From the NCBI GenBank assembly GCA_025356745.1, contig JANXRS010000474.1:1-40204 (forward strand): DNA of 40,204 nucleotides, given 5' to 3'. Source of the DNA: Arcicella sp. (GTDB lineage Bacteria; Bacteroidota; Bacteroidia; Cytophagales; Spirosomataceae). This document shows positions 7,711-15,298 of the stretch, piece after piece. The notes below the pieces were generated by a model. That model was not told the origin of the DNA and did no database searches. It was given only the letters and a program-made list of their open reading frames with translations. Numbering within the stretch: the stretch's first letter is position 1; each line of letters starts with the position of its first letter. The translations under genes were made by a program, and so were the position numbers.

Positions 7711-8700
7711 ATGAAGAATTATATCCCGAAAAGCACAAAATCAAAGGCTGTTCAAACAATTATTAATGAGGCACTTGACATTTTGGAAAGTGTGGGAATT
7801 CCTGTGAATAAAACAGAAAGGACTTTGGAAAGAATGGCAGTCTGCTTTTTGGCAGTAGCAGGAGTTATTAAAAATTGGAAAGAAGCAAAAGAGAAAACGA
7901 ATTTAAAATCAAGGGCAATTATAACTTTTGTAAATGTACATTTTGAAGAGAAAATTTCATCAGGTTCTTATGACGACATTCGTAGAAAAGATTTAAAATT
8001 ATTAGTAATTGCCGATATTATAGAGAATAGTGGCGTTAATAAAGGTTCAGCAACTAACGACCCGACACGAGGTTATACCTTGCAAACGGACTTCAAAAAT
8101 CTAATTGTAACCTATAAAACAGTACATTGGGATAAGGCTTTAAAAACCTTCAACAAAAACAAGCCTTCACTTTCTGAAATATTAGAACGAAAAAGAAACA
8201 TTGAAAAAATACCAATAAAACTTCCAAGCGGGAAGGTACTTGAACTTTCTCTTGGCGAACACAATGTTTTACAGAAAGAAATTATAGAACAGTTTTTACC
8301 CCGTTTTGGTAACGATTGCATTGTGTTGTATATTGGAGACACTTCACACAAGTCTTTGCATATTGAAATCGAAGAATTAAAAAAACTTAATTTTTTTGAA
8401 CTTTCACACGATGAATTGCCCGACATAATTGCTTACAGCAAGAAAAATAATTGGCTTTATTTAATTGAAGCTGTTCACAGTTCTGGACCAATGAGCGAAA
8501 TAAGAGTGTTGACACTCAAAAAAATATTGAAGGAGTGCAAAGCAGAACTCATTTTTGTAACCAGTTTTTTGACAAGATTAGAATTTAGAAAATGGATGTT
8601 GGACGTTGCTTGGGAAACAGAAGTATGGATAGCTGACAACCCAGACCATTTGGTGCATTTCAACGGACATAAATTTTTAGGAGCATACAAACCAGAGTAA
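7711..8700 (+). CDS. Type II restriction endonuclease, BsuBI/PstI-like
   Basis: A 329-residue protein. The N-terminal half (about 1-145) resembles the helical N-terminal domain of BsuBI/PstI enzymes. The C-terminal half carries the nuclease region SLGEHNVLQKEIIEQF, LPDIIAY (Asp238) and WLYLIEAVHSSGP (Glu253), the expected PD...E-type active site. It begins 3 bp after the methyltransferase stop, so the two are translationally linked. PstI and BsuBI themselves cut CTGCAG and pair with adenine methylases; pairing here with a cytosine-C5 methylase means the target should not be assumed to be CTGCAG. The family call is good, the specificity unknown. Confidence 0.85.
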   Translation: MKNYIPKSTKSKAVQTIINEALDILESVGIPVNKTERTLERMAVCFLAVAGVIKNWKEAKEKTNLKSRAIITFVNVHFEEKISSGSYDDIRRKDLKLLVIADIIENSGVNKGSATNDPTRGYTLQTDFKNLIVTYKTVHWDKALKTFNKNKPSLSEILERKRNIEKIPIKLPSGKVLELSLGEHNVLQKEIIEQFLPRFGNDCIVLYIGDTSHKSLHIEIEELKKLNFFELSHDELPDIIAYSKKNNWLYLIEAVHSSGPMSEIRVLTLKKILKECKAELIFVTSFLTRLEFRKWMLDVAWETEVWIADNPDHLVHFNGHKFLGAYKPE

Positions 8701-8781
8701 AAAAAGCCAAGTATTTGAGTGTAATTGAATAGTTGTGCTAACAAACCTCACAAACATTAAAATCTCAAAATAACCAACGCC

Positions 8782-9151
8782 ATGAATCCTAAAGTTGATT
8801 TTTATTTTAATAAAGCCAGCAAATGGCAGACAGAATTGGAGCAATTGAGAATAATTGTTCTTGATTGTGGACTGACCGAAGAACTGAAATGGGGTGTTCC
8901 TTGCTACACTTTTCAGAATAGTAACGTCGTTTTAATACACGATTTTAAAGAATATTGTGCGGTTTTGTTTGTTAAAGGTGCTTTGTTGAATGATTCCCAT
9001 GGTATTTTAATTTAACAAACGGAGAATACACAGGCGGCAACGAGCTTACTTATTGCATTTCTATGCACCCAAACAAGCCAAAACTCGGAAGGCAACGGTT
9101 TCAACCTGTATTCAGCAAATTATGACTGGAAAAGGATTGAATGATTTGTAA
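8782..9151 (+). pseudogene. DUF1801/YdeI-like gene, broken by a nonsense codon, deletion and frameshift
   Basis: The track's 77-residue ORF (MNPKVDFYFNKASKWQTELE) is only the N-terminal part of a DUF1801/YdeI-type protein, which is usually about 190 residues. After the TAA at 9013-9015 the same frame continues QTENTQAA, the expected family sequence. Near 9031-9042 it jumps to another frame reading RQRAYLLHFYAPKQAKTR and ending IQQIMTGKGLNDL at a stop at 9149-9151. That is the family C-terminus. I infer a nonsense mutation plus loss of roughly 60-75 codons with a frame change. A short functional N-terminal protein is possible but unlikely. Confidence 0.8.
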
Positions 9152-9206
9152 AGTTGATGATAGAATAGAATCAATTAAGCTTGAAGATAGTACTGTACTA
9201 ATAAAC

Positions 9207-9245
9207 AAAAAAGGTCGTTGAAAGTAAATCAACGACCTTTTTTTT
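9207..9245. terminator. Bidirectional terminator after the pseudogene and DUF1080 gene
   Basis: AAGGTCGTTGA and TCAACGACCTT form an 11-bp stem with a 7-nt loop, extended by A and T runs on both sides. It serves the convergent transcripts ending at 9151 and 9261. Confidence 0.9.
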
Positions 9246-9260
9246 ATGAAGAGAATTAAC

Positions 9261-9878
9261 TCATATTTCCCGAACCTTAATCTTCCGCCACTTAACTTTT
9301 ATGCCTCCGCCACTGTGAATCTGTAAAGCAATAATTCCCTCAACCGAGCCAATTTTATCGTCAGTAAACGTTATCATTTCTTGGCCATTTAAATACGTCT
9401 TTACGTTATTGCCGATAACTTTTACCTTCATTTTATTCCATTCTCCCATTTTCAAAGCTTTATCTTTATCGTCCGTAGGTTTTATAAGCCAGCCACGTCC
9501 ATAAGATTCATAAATTCCGCCCGTCCAATGTCCAGGAGGAGCTACTTCCGCTTGCCATCCCGTAATTTTTATTCCCTCAATCGAAGAATGGAAGAATACT
9601 CCACTATTTCCGTTAGCTTCTTGTTTGAACTGTAAACTCAATTCAAAATCTTTAAATTTTTGATCAGTTCCTAGATAGCCATATTCTTTGTCTGAACCAC
9701 TTTCACAGATTAATTCACCATTTTCTACATACCATTTTTCGGTACCATAAATCTTCCACCCTGAAAGATTTTTTTTGTTAAATAAAGCAATCCATTTGCC
9801 CTTTTTGGGAGTCTGAGCAAAGGAATTTGTAAAAATAAAAGTAAATAAAAAAAAGAAAAGGATGCTGTTTTTTTTCAT
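9261..9878 (-). CDS. Secreted DUF1080 (3-keto-disaccharide hydrolase-type) protein
   Basis: A 205-residue protein with a signal peptide (KKNSILFFFLFTFIFTNSFA, cleaved before QTPKKG). One DUF1080 beta-sandwich follows, with the family phrases ALFNKKNLSGW, WYVENGELIC, NSGVFFHS and a C-terminal IALQIHSGGGIKVKWRKIKVRE. The fold is concanavalin-like, and some members hydrolyse 3-keto-glycosides. Which substrate this one uses is unknown. It starts 44 bp after the LytTR regulator stop on the same strand, so it is probably in the kinase-regulator operon. No lipobox, so likely periplasmic or exported. Confidence 0.88.
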   Translation of the reverse strand: MKKNSILFFFLFTFIFTNSFAQTPKKGKWIALFNKKNLSGWKIYGTEKWYVENGELICESGSDKEYGYLGTDQKFKDFELSLQFKQEANGNSGVFFHSSIEGIKITGWQAEVAPPGHWTGGIYESYGRGWLIKPTDDKDKALKMGEWNKMKVKVIGNNVKTYLNGQEMITFTDDKIGSVEGIIALQIHSGGGIKVKWRKIKVREI

Positions 9879-9922
9879 TTGTATAAAGTTTAAAATTGAT
9901 AAAATTATTGAAAATTGATCTT

Positions 9923-10666
9923 TTAATTCCTCTCGATAAAATCTTTAAAGGCTTTTCGATAAGTATCACTGATGGGTAAAAATACCTTCCCAATTTGCAC
10001 TTTTTCCCGTTGAATCGCCTCAATCCATTCCAAAGCAACGATATAAGAGTTATGAATTCGGATAAATTGTTTTTCAGGTAAAGTCGATTCCAGCGATTTT
10101 ATGGTTTGTAGCGAAACAATTTTTTGTTGTAAAGTATAGATGGTAACGTAGTCTTTCAAACCTTCAATATACATAATTTCGTTAAGGCGAATTTTTACTA
10201 ATTTCGTGCCATCCTTCATAAAAATAAAAGGTTGAATCGATTCTGTAGGAACAATTAAAGGAAAATTTTCTGAAACATTTTTTTCGGGTGTCTTAGGCAA
10301 TAAATTTCCATTTAATCGTAAAGTAGCCTTTTCAACTGATTTCAAGAATCGCTCGAAGGTTATTGGTTTCAAGAGATAATCTAAAACATCTAATTCATAT
10401 CCTTCGATGGCATATTCAGAATAGGCGGTTGTTAAAATAATCAACGGTTTTTTTTGTAAAATTTTCAGTAAGGTAATCCCCGTAATTTCAGGCATTTGAA
10501 TATCCGAAAAAAGAATATCTACGGTATTTTCACGAAGATATTCTAAGGCTTTCAACGGATTGGAAAACGACTGTACCAAATGCAGATACGGTACTTTTTG
10601 GATGTAATTTTCCATCAAAGTACGTGCCAAGGGTTCATCTTCAACAATGATACAAGTGTGTGCCAT
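9923..10666 (-). CDS. LytTR-family response regulator
   Basis: This 247-residue regulator has an N-terminal receiver domain (residues 1-120) with acidic pocket VEDE, phosphoacceptor Asp55 in LFSDIQMPE, TTAYSEYA and the KPI lysine. A C-terminal LytTR DNA-binding domain (about 145-247) has IMYIEGLKDYVTIYT and FIRIHNSYIV. Such regulators bind pairs of short direct repeats spaced two helical turns apart and are phosphorylated by the kinase encoded 17 bp upstream. Candidate boxes lie in the intergenic region at 11.9-12.0 kb. The domain calls are certain. Confidence 0.95.
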   Translation of the reverse strand: MAHTCIIVEDEPLARTLMENYIQKVPYLHLVQSFSNPLKALEYLRENTVDILFSDIQMPEITGITLLKILQKKPLIILTTAYSEYAIEGYELDVLDYLLKPITFERFLKSVEKATLRLNGNLLPKTPEKNVSENFPLIVPTESIQPFIFMKDGTKLVKIRLNEIMYIEGLKDYVTIYTLQQKIVSLQTIKSLESTLPEKQFIRIHNSYIVALEWIEAIQREKVQIGKVFLPISDTYRKAFKDFIERN

Positions 10667-10683
10667 TTTGTCTAATTTATATT

Positions 10684-11718
10684 TTAAGAAATGTCCAATG
10701 TTAAACTAATATTATACTCATTTTCTGTTTCAATTACCTCCAAATGGCTTTTTTCAGGGTAACTCAAATCTAATCTCCGCTTCACATTCTGCAAGCCAAT
10801 ACCCGATTTTTCATGATTATTTGTCTCCAATTTACTATTTTTAACGGTATAAATCAATCCTTTATTTTGTACAGATAAATTTGCTGAAATAAAAGCATTA
10901 ATTGAGTTATTACTGACTCCATGTTTAAACGCATTTTCTAAAAAAGTTATCAAAATTAACGGGACAATCTTTACTTGATTTACGTTTCCTTCAACCACAA
11001 AATTAATAGGAATTTGATTATTGAGTCTTAATTTTTCTAAGCTGATATAACTCTCAATATACTCAATTTCCTTACTTAAAAATACTTTTTCATGATTGGA
11101 ATCATAAATCATGTATCGCATCATTTGGGATAATTTGGCAATTACCTCAGTGGTGTTTGGAGAATTGGTAAAGGCTAAATAATAAAGATTATTAAGCGTA
11201 TTAAACAGAAAATGAGGATTAATTTGGGCTTTTAAAAAAGTCAATTCAGCCGTTAATTTTTCATTTTCAAGTTCCTTCCTTTTTCCTTCTAAGGCTAACC
11301 AATCTTCAGCAAATTTCAACATTCCTACGAAAATGGCGATAAAAAGTGTAATGGATGCGTCCTGTAAAACAAATTTAGTCGAATGTAAAAACTTTCTTGA
11401 TCCACTTAAATCAGCATAAATATATCGTTTTAGGTAAATATGAAGGGTAACAATTATTACGAAAGGAATTATAAACTCAAACAAATACTTTAAGAGATTT
11501 TTATGGATAAGAAATCGGGGAAGTAAGAAAAAGTAATTCAAATAACTCAAAGTTGCCATCATCAGAATATGCGTTGAAGCATCAAAAAATGCCCTTGAAT
11601 AATTAACTTCTTCCCCATGACGAGTAAAAGAAATTTGATAATAAAAGAAAGAAAAATACAAACACCAAAATGAAAGATGAATTAAAAATATTCTATTTTT
11701 TTGAATGAAAGATTGCAT
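10684..11718 (-). CDS. LytS/YehU-type sensor histidine kinase
   Basis: A 344-residue membrane kinase. Four hydrophobic segments fill residues 10-140 (for example FWCLYFSFFYYQI and ASITLFIAIFVGMLKF). A short coiled stretch follows, then the His_kinase domain with LKAQINPHFLFNTLNNLYYLA (phospho-accepting His), then an HATPase with FLENAFKHG (N box) and SGIGLQNVKRRL (G box). There is no extracellular sensor domain of size, so the signal is probably read in the membrane. It forms a two-component operon with the LytTR gene and is divergent from a beta-barrel receptor gene. Confidence 0.94.
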   Translation of the reverse strand: MQSFIQKNRIFLIHLSFWCLYFSFFYYQISFTRHGEEVNYSRAFFDASTHILMMATLSYLNYFFLLPRFLIHKNLLKYLFEFIIPFVIIVTLHIYLKRYIYADLSGSRKFLHSTKFVLQDASITLFIAIFVGMLKFAEDWLALEGKRKELENEKLTAELTFLKAQINPHFLFNTLNNLYYLAFTNSPNTTEVIAKLSQMMRYMIYDSNHEKVFLSKEIEYIESYISLEKLRLNNQIPINFVVEGNVNQVKIVPLILITFLENAFKHGVSNNSINAFISANLSVQNKGLIYTVKNSKLETNNHEKSGIGLQNVKRRLDLSYPEKSHLEVIETENEYNISLTLDIS

Positions 11719-11800
11719 ATCTTGAAATATTTAGGAAATGAGATTTGTCCTTTTATGAGGAAATTTCAGTGATTTTATATTTTAAAGAGAATTCTAACAT

Positions 11801-11847
11801 CAAATTTCAACAAAAAAATTAAGAACTAATTTTTTTGTTGAAATTTG
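11801..11847. repeat. Perfect 21-bp inverted repeat in the kinase/receptor intergenic region
   Basis: CAAATTTCAACAAAAAAATT plus one A pairs perfectly with its complement after a 5-bp AGAAC spacer. It lies 83 bp upstream of the kinase ATG and 224 bp upstream of the receptor ATG. It lies between two divergent genes, so it is not an ordinary gene-end terminator; an operator, a leader attenuator or a boundary element is possible. It is part of the 352-bp gap 11719-12070, which otherwise holds the direct repeats listed separately. Confidence 0.85.
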
Positions 11848-11898
11848 AAAAAAATAAAACATCTTTTTTCTACACATGCCTCATTTTATTAGATAAGT

Positions 11899-12011
11899 TG
11901 ACTTTAATAGCCGACAATTCCATTTTATTGAAGTTTCCGCTGACTTGTCGAGTGGTTTTCACTACTTGTCTATTTCAATTTTTCTCCTCATTTTAAAGTA
12001 GTTGATTTGTC
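11899..12011 (+). promoter_or_regulatory. Phased direct repeats, candidate LytTR operator
   Basis: TGACTTGTC (11941-11949), TACTTGTC (11963-11970) and TGATTTGTC (12003-12011) repeat at intervals of 21 and 41 bp. A weaker TGACTTTAA (11899-11907) is 42 bp before the first. LytTR regulators are known to contact direct repeats about 21-22 bp apart. The link to the adjacent LytTR gene is inference. Confidence 0.45.
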
Positions 12012-12038
12012 ACAGAAATTAATTCTCTGAACAGTTTG
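12006..12038 (+). promoter_or_regulatory. Candidate promoter of the receptor-YceI operon
   Basis: TTTG (12006-12009), a 21-bp spacer and ACAGTTTG (12031-12038) approximate the Bacteroidota promoter, with the TA of the -7 box degenerate. The -33 element overlaps the last direct repeat, which would suit control by a bound regulator. Confidence 0.4.
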
Positions 12039-12070
12039 ACAGATTAAGCATCCAACAAAAATTTAGAATC

Positions 12071-14608
12071 ATGAAAAAGACATTTCAATTCATTCTTCTC
12101 CTACTCTTCATGAGTAACGTTGCATTCTCGCAATTTCCTGGCGGTCCTCCAATGGGTGGTAGCGGAGAGAGCAACGGTAGAGGTAGAAATAATTCTCAGC
12201 AAGGAAACACGCCAACTTTTGAAGGTAATGCACCGAAAGGAAATTCAAAAATTTTGGGTTATATCATTGATTCAGCAGGAACAGTTGCGGTTGAATATGC
12301 CAATATTGCTCTCATTAATAAAGACACTAAAAAACCCGTTGATGGTACTATTGCTGATGATAAAGGCAAGTTTTCTTTAGCAAAAGTTGCGACAGGAAAT
12401 TACAGATTGAGCATTTCTTTTATCGGTTATAAATCGAAAGTTATTGATAATATTACCATTGAAAAAGGAAAAGACGTCGATTTAGGTGTTATTAAATTGA
12501 CTCCCCAAACCAAAATGTTAGCGGGTGTCACAGTTACGGCTGAAAAGGCATTAATTGAAGAAAAAGTGGATAGATTGGTCTATAATGCTGAAAAGGATAT
12601 GCTTGCCAAAGGTGGTGATGCCTCGGACGTATTGAAAAAAGTACCCATGCTTACGGTGGATTTGGACGGAAATGTGTCTTTACGAGGAACAACAAATATT
12701 AAAGTACTCATTAATAATAAACCTTCCACGATTGTGGCGAGCAGCATTGCAGATGCTCTCAAAATGATTCCAGCGGATTTGATCAAAACCGTGGAAGTTA
12801 TTACTTCTCCGTCAGCAAAGTATGACGCTGAGGGTTCGGCAGGAATTATTAATATTATTACCAAAAAGTCTTCAATTGAAGGATTGACCTTGAATTTAGA
12901 TTCGGGTGTTGGGCTTCGTGCTTCAAATTTAGGATTGAATGGAAGTTATCGTAGCGGTAAATTTGGAATGACTTTGGGTGGATTTGGAAGACTTCTCTAC
13001 AATAAATCGGCAGCAACTTTAAACCAAACTACCGTAAAAAATGGGGTTTCATTACTCACCCAGCAAAGTTCGGATGCACAAGTTAATGGATTATTTGGAA
13101 GATATAATTTAGGTTTTGATTACCAACTCGACAAAAATCAATCGTTGAGTGCTTCGGTTGCCTTTGGAACCAGAAATTTTGACCGTAATCAAAATTATAT
13201 TACAAAGTCGTTCGTAAATAGTTCTCTCAATAATACTGGATTCAGAAATGTTGATAGTAAGGATTTATCAAATAATATTGATGTGAATTTTGATTATATT
13301 CGTACTTTTAAACCACAACAAGAATGGTCAATTTCAACTCAGTATAGTAAAAGTAATTTAACTAATAACTTTGACGCAGATATTTTGAATCAAGAAAAGG
13401 TATTATTGAGTCGTCAGAAAAATTTGAATGGGAATACTAATCAAGAAATTACTATTCAGACTGATTATCAAACACCGATTAAGCAAAATCAGATGTTTGA
13501 AGTAGGTCTTAAAACTATAAACCGACAAGTAAATAGTGATTACAAATATCTTTTTGCGGGTAGTACAGGTTTATTTAGTTCTGATGCCAAAAATCCTGCT
13601 GGATTATTAAACTACAAACAAAATATTTCATCGGCTTATCTTTCTTATACGTATTCGACAAAAAATAAATATACATTTAAAGTTGGAACTCGATATGAAT
13701 ATACCACGATTACCGCCAATGATTTAAAAAGTGATATTGCAATTCCCGACTACGGCAATTTAGTTCCAAGCATTAATATTTCTAAAAGGTTAGGAAAATC
13801 AACTTTGAAATTAGCATATAATAATAGAATTCAACGTCCTGGTTTACAACAACTTAATCCAAATGCAAATTCTGCAAATGCTCAAAATATTTCGATTGGA
13901 AATCCAAATTTAAAACCCGAAGTGTCCAATAATATTGAGTTAAGTTATAGTACGAATATTAATAGAACTTACTTAAATTTGTCATTATTTGGTCGTCAAG
14001 TTAATAACTCAATTATTCGATTAAGTTCCCCTTCCGACACTTTAGCGGGTACCATTGTTAGCACTTTTCAGAATATTGGGAAACAACAAACATTTGGAGC
14101 AAACATTTTCGGTAATACTTTTATAATGCCTAAATGGTCTTTGAATGGAGGTATTGATGTATTTTATAGTTATTTAGATGGTCAAACTCAAAATGCAAAT
14201 GGAACCTTTTCAACGATTAATAATTCTGGAGTTACTGTAAACGGTCGAATTTCATCTCAATTATCTTTGAATCATGGATGGGGAATTCAAGCATTTGGTG
14301 GAATGAGAGGCAATCAAGTACAATTACAAGGGTCATCAATTGGTACAGCAGAGTATTCAATAGGTGTGAAAAAAGACTTTACTAACAAAAAAGGAAGTAT
14401 CGGTTTAGCCACAGAGAATTTCTTTGGCGGAATGAAGATGACTTCTACGTTGGAATCTCCCGTGTTTAGTCAAGTAAGTGTAAATAACATTTATAATCAA
14501 AATCTAAAGTTGACGTTTAGCTATAAAATAGGCAATATGAAATTTGTAGAAAAGAAATCTAAATCAGTTAAAAACGATGATGTAAAAGGTGGCGAGTCGA
14601 ACAATTAA
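12071..14608 (+). CDS. Outer-membrane TonB-dependent-receptor-like beta-barrel with CarboxypepD_reg domain
   Basis: An 845-residue protein with a signal peptide ending at AFSQ, then a Gly/Pro-rich low-complexity linker (FPGGPPMGGSGESNGRGR). A carboxypeptidase-regulatory-like domain occupies about residues 60-150 (GYIIDSAGTVAVEYANIAL, ISFIGYKSKV). A plug-like domain follows with DASDVLKKVPMLTVDLDG and IEVIT-type YDAEGSAGIINIITKK, then a long beta-barrel (OMP_b-brl_3 type). It has no TonB box that I can point to and no paired SusD. It probably imports or senses an unknown ligand. It starts the operon divergent from the LytS/LytTR genes; YceI follows 42 bp later. Confidence 0.92.
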   Translation: MKKTFQFILLLLFMSNVAFSQFPGGPPMGGSGESNGRGRNNSQQGNTPTFEGNAPKGNSKILGYIIDSAGTVAVEYANIALINKDTKKPVDGTIADDKGKFSLAKVATGNYRLSISFIGYKSKVIDNITIEKGKDVDLGVIKLTPQTKMLAGVTVTAEKALIEEKVDRLVYNAEKDMLAKGGDASDVLKKVPMLTVDLDGNVSLRGTTNIKVLINNKPSTIVASSIADALKMIPADLIKTVEVITSPSAKYDAEGSAGIINIITKKSSIEGLTLNLDSGVGLRASNLGLNGSYRSGKFGMTLGGFGRLLYNKSAATLNQTTVKNGVSLLTQQSSDAQVNGLFGRYNLGFDYQLDKNQSLSASVAFGTRNFDRNQNYITKSFVNSSLNNTGFRNVDSKDLSNNIDVNFDYIRTFKPQQEWSISTQYSKSNLTNNFDADILNQEKVLLSRQKNLNGNTNQEITIQTDYQTPIKQNQMFEVGLKTINRQVNSDYKYLFAGSTGLFSSDAKNPAGLLNYKQNISSAYLSYTYSTKNKYTFKVGTRYEYTTITANDLKSDIAIPDYGNLVPSINISKRLGKSTLKLAYNNRIQRPGLQQLNPNANSANAQNISIGNPNLKPEVSNNIELSYSTNINRTYLNLSLFGRQVNNSIIRLSSPSDTLAGTIVSTFQNIGKQQTFGANIFGNTFIMPKWSLNGGIDVFYSYLDGQTQNANGTFSTINNSGVTVNGRISSQLSLNHGWGIQAFGGMRGNQVQLQGSSIGTAEYSIGVKKDFTNKKGSIGLATENFFGGMKMTSTLESPVFSQVSVNNIYNQNLKLTFSYKIGNMKFVEKKSKSVKNDDVKGGESNN

Positions 14609-14650
14609 TTCAAATTCCGTATAATTAATTTAATCATAATCAATAAAACA

Positions 14651-15217
14651 ATGAAAAAAATCGCAATTTTAATCAGTATTTTAAGTATTTCTTTATCAAC
14701 GTTTGCTCAAAAATGGAACGCTGATAAGGCTCATTCAAGGGTAGGATTCACCGTAACGCATTTAATGTTATCGGAAGTGGATGGTAATTTCAAGAAATTT
14801 GATGCTTCAATTATGTCTGAAAAAGAAGACTTTTCGGATGCAACTTTTGAATTTACTGCCGATGTAAACAGCGTTGAAACTGGAAATGATATGCGTAATG
14901 GTCATTTACAAAAAGCTGATATGTTTGATGCTGAGAAGTTTCCAACCATTAGTTTCAAAAGTACTTCTATCTCTAAAGTGGATGCTAAGAAATACAAATT
15001 AGCAGGAAATCTTACTATGAAAGGTGTTACTAAACCTGCGACCTTTGATTTAACATTGAATGGTATGGGTAAAAATCAAAGAACTCAAAAACCAATTGCA
15101 GGGTTTAAATTAACTGGAACTGTAAAACGTACTGATTTTGGAATTGGTGGAATGCCATTTGCGGTTGTTAGTGAAGATATCGAAATTAGAGCGGTGGGTG
15201 AATTTGGAAAAGAGTAA
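14651..15217 (+). CDS. YceI-family periplasmic lipid-binding-fold protein
   Basis: This 188-residue protein starts with a signal peptide (KKIAILISILSISLSTFA). The YceI signature follows: WNADKAHSRVGFTVTHL, VDGNFKKFDASI, FPTISFKSTSI, LAGNLTMKGVTKPATFDL and the C-terminal VKRTDFGIGG. YceI proteins form an extended lipocalin-like barrel that can bind polyisoprenoids; the physiological role varies. It shares an operon with the upstream receptor, so both may be controlled by the divergent two-component system. Confidence 0.93.
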   Translation: MKKIAILISILSISLSTFAQKWNADKAHSRVGFTVTHLMLSEVDGNFKKFDASIMSEKEDFSDATFEFTADVNSVETGNDMRNGHLQKADMFDAEKFPTISFKSTSISKVDAKKYKLAGNLTMKGVTKPATFDLTLNGMGKNQRTQKPIAGFKLTGTVKRTDFGIGGMPFAVVSEDIEIRAVGEFGKE

Positions 15218-15234
15218 TTACTAAATATCGGAAT

Positions 15235-15283
15235 AAACATAAAACGGGTAAAATCAAAAATTAATTTTACCCGTTTTATGTTT
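15235..15283. terminator. Bidirectional terminator between yceI-like gene and menD
   Basis: AAACATAAAACGGGTAAAAT pairs perfectly (20 bp) with its complement at 15264-15283 around a 9-nt loop. It ends the convergent transcripts from both sides. Confidence 0.92.
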
Positions 15284-15298
15284 GAAAATTTCGCCCAA

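Noticed and set aside
6584-9260. Mobile element carrying the restriction-modification pair
   Set aside because: No transposase, integrase, terminal inverted repeats or flanking direct duplications were seen; only codon use and gene decay hint at transfer.
9778-10038. Minus-strand 86-residue ORF overlapping the DUF1080 and LytTR genes
   Set aside because: It overlaps two well-supported genes in another frame and has no domain.
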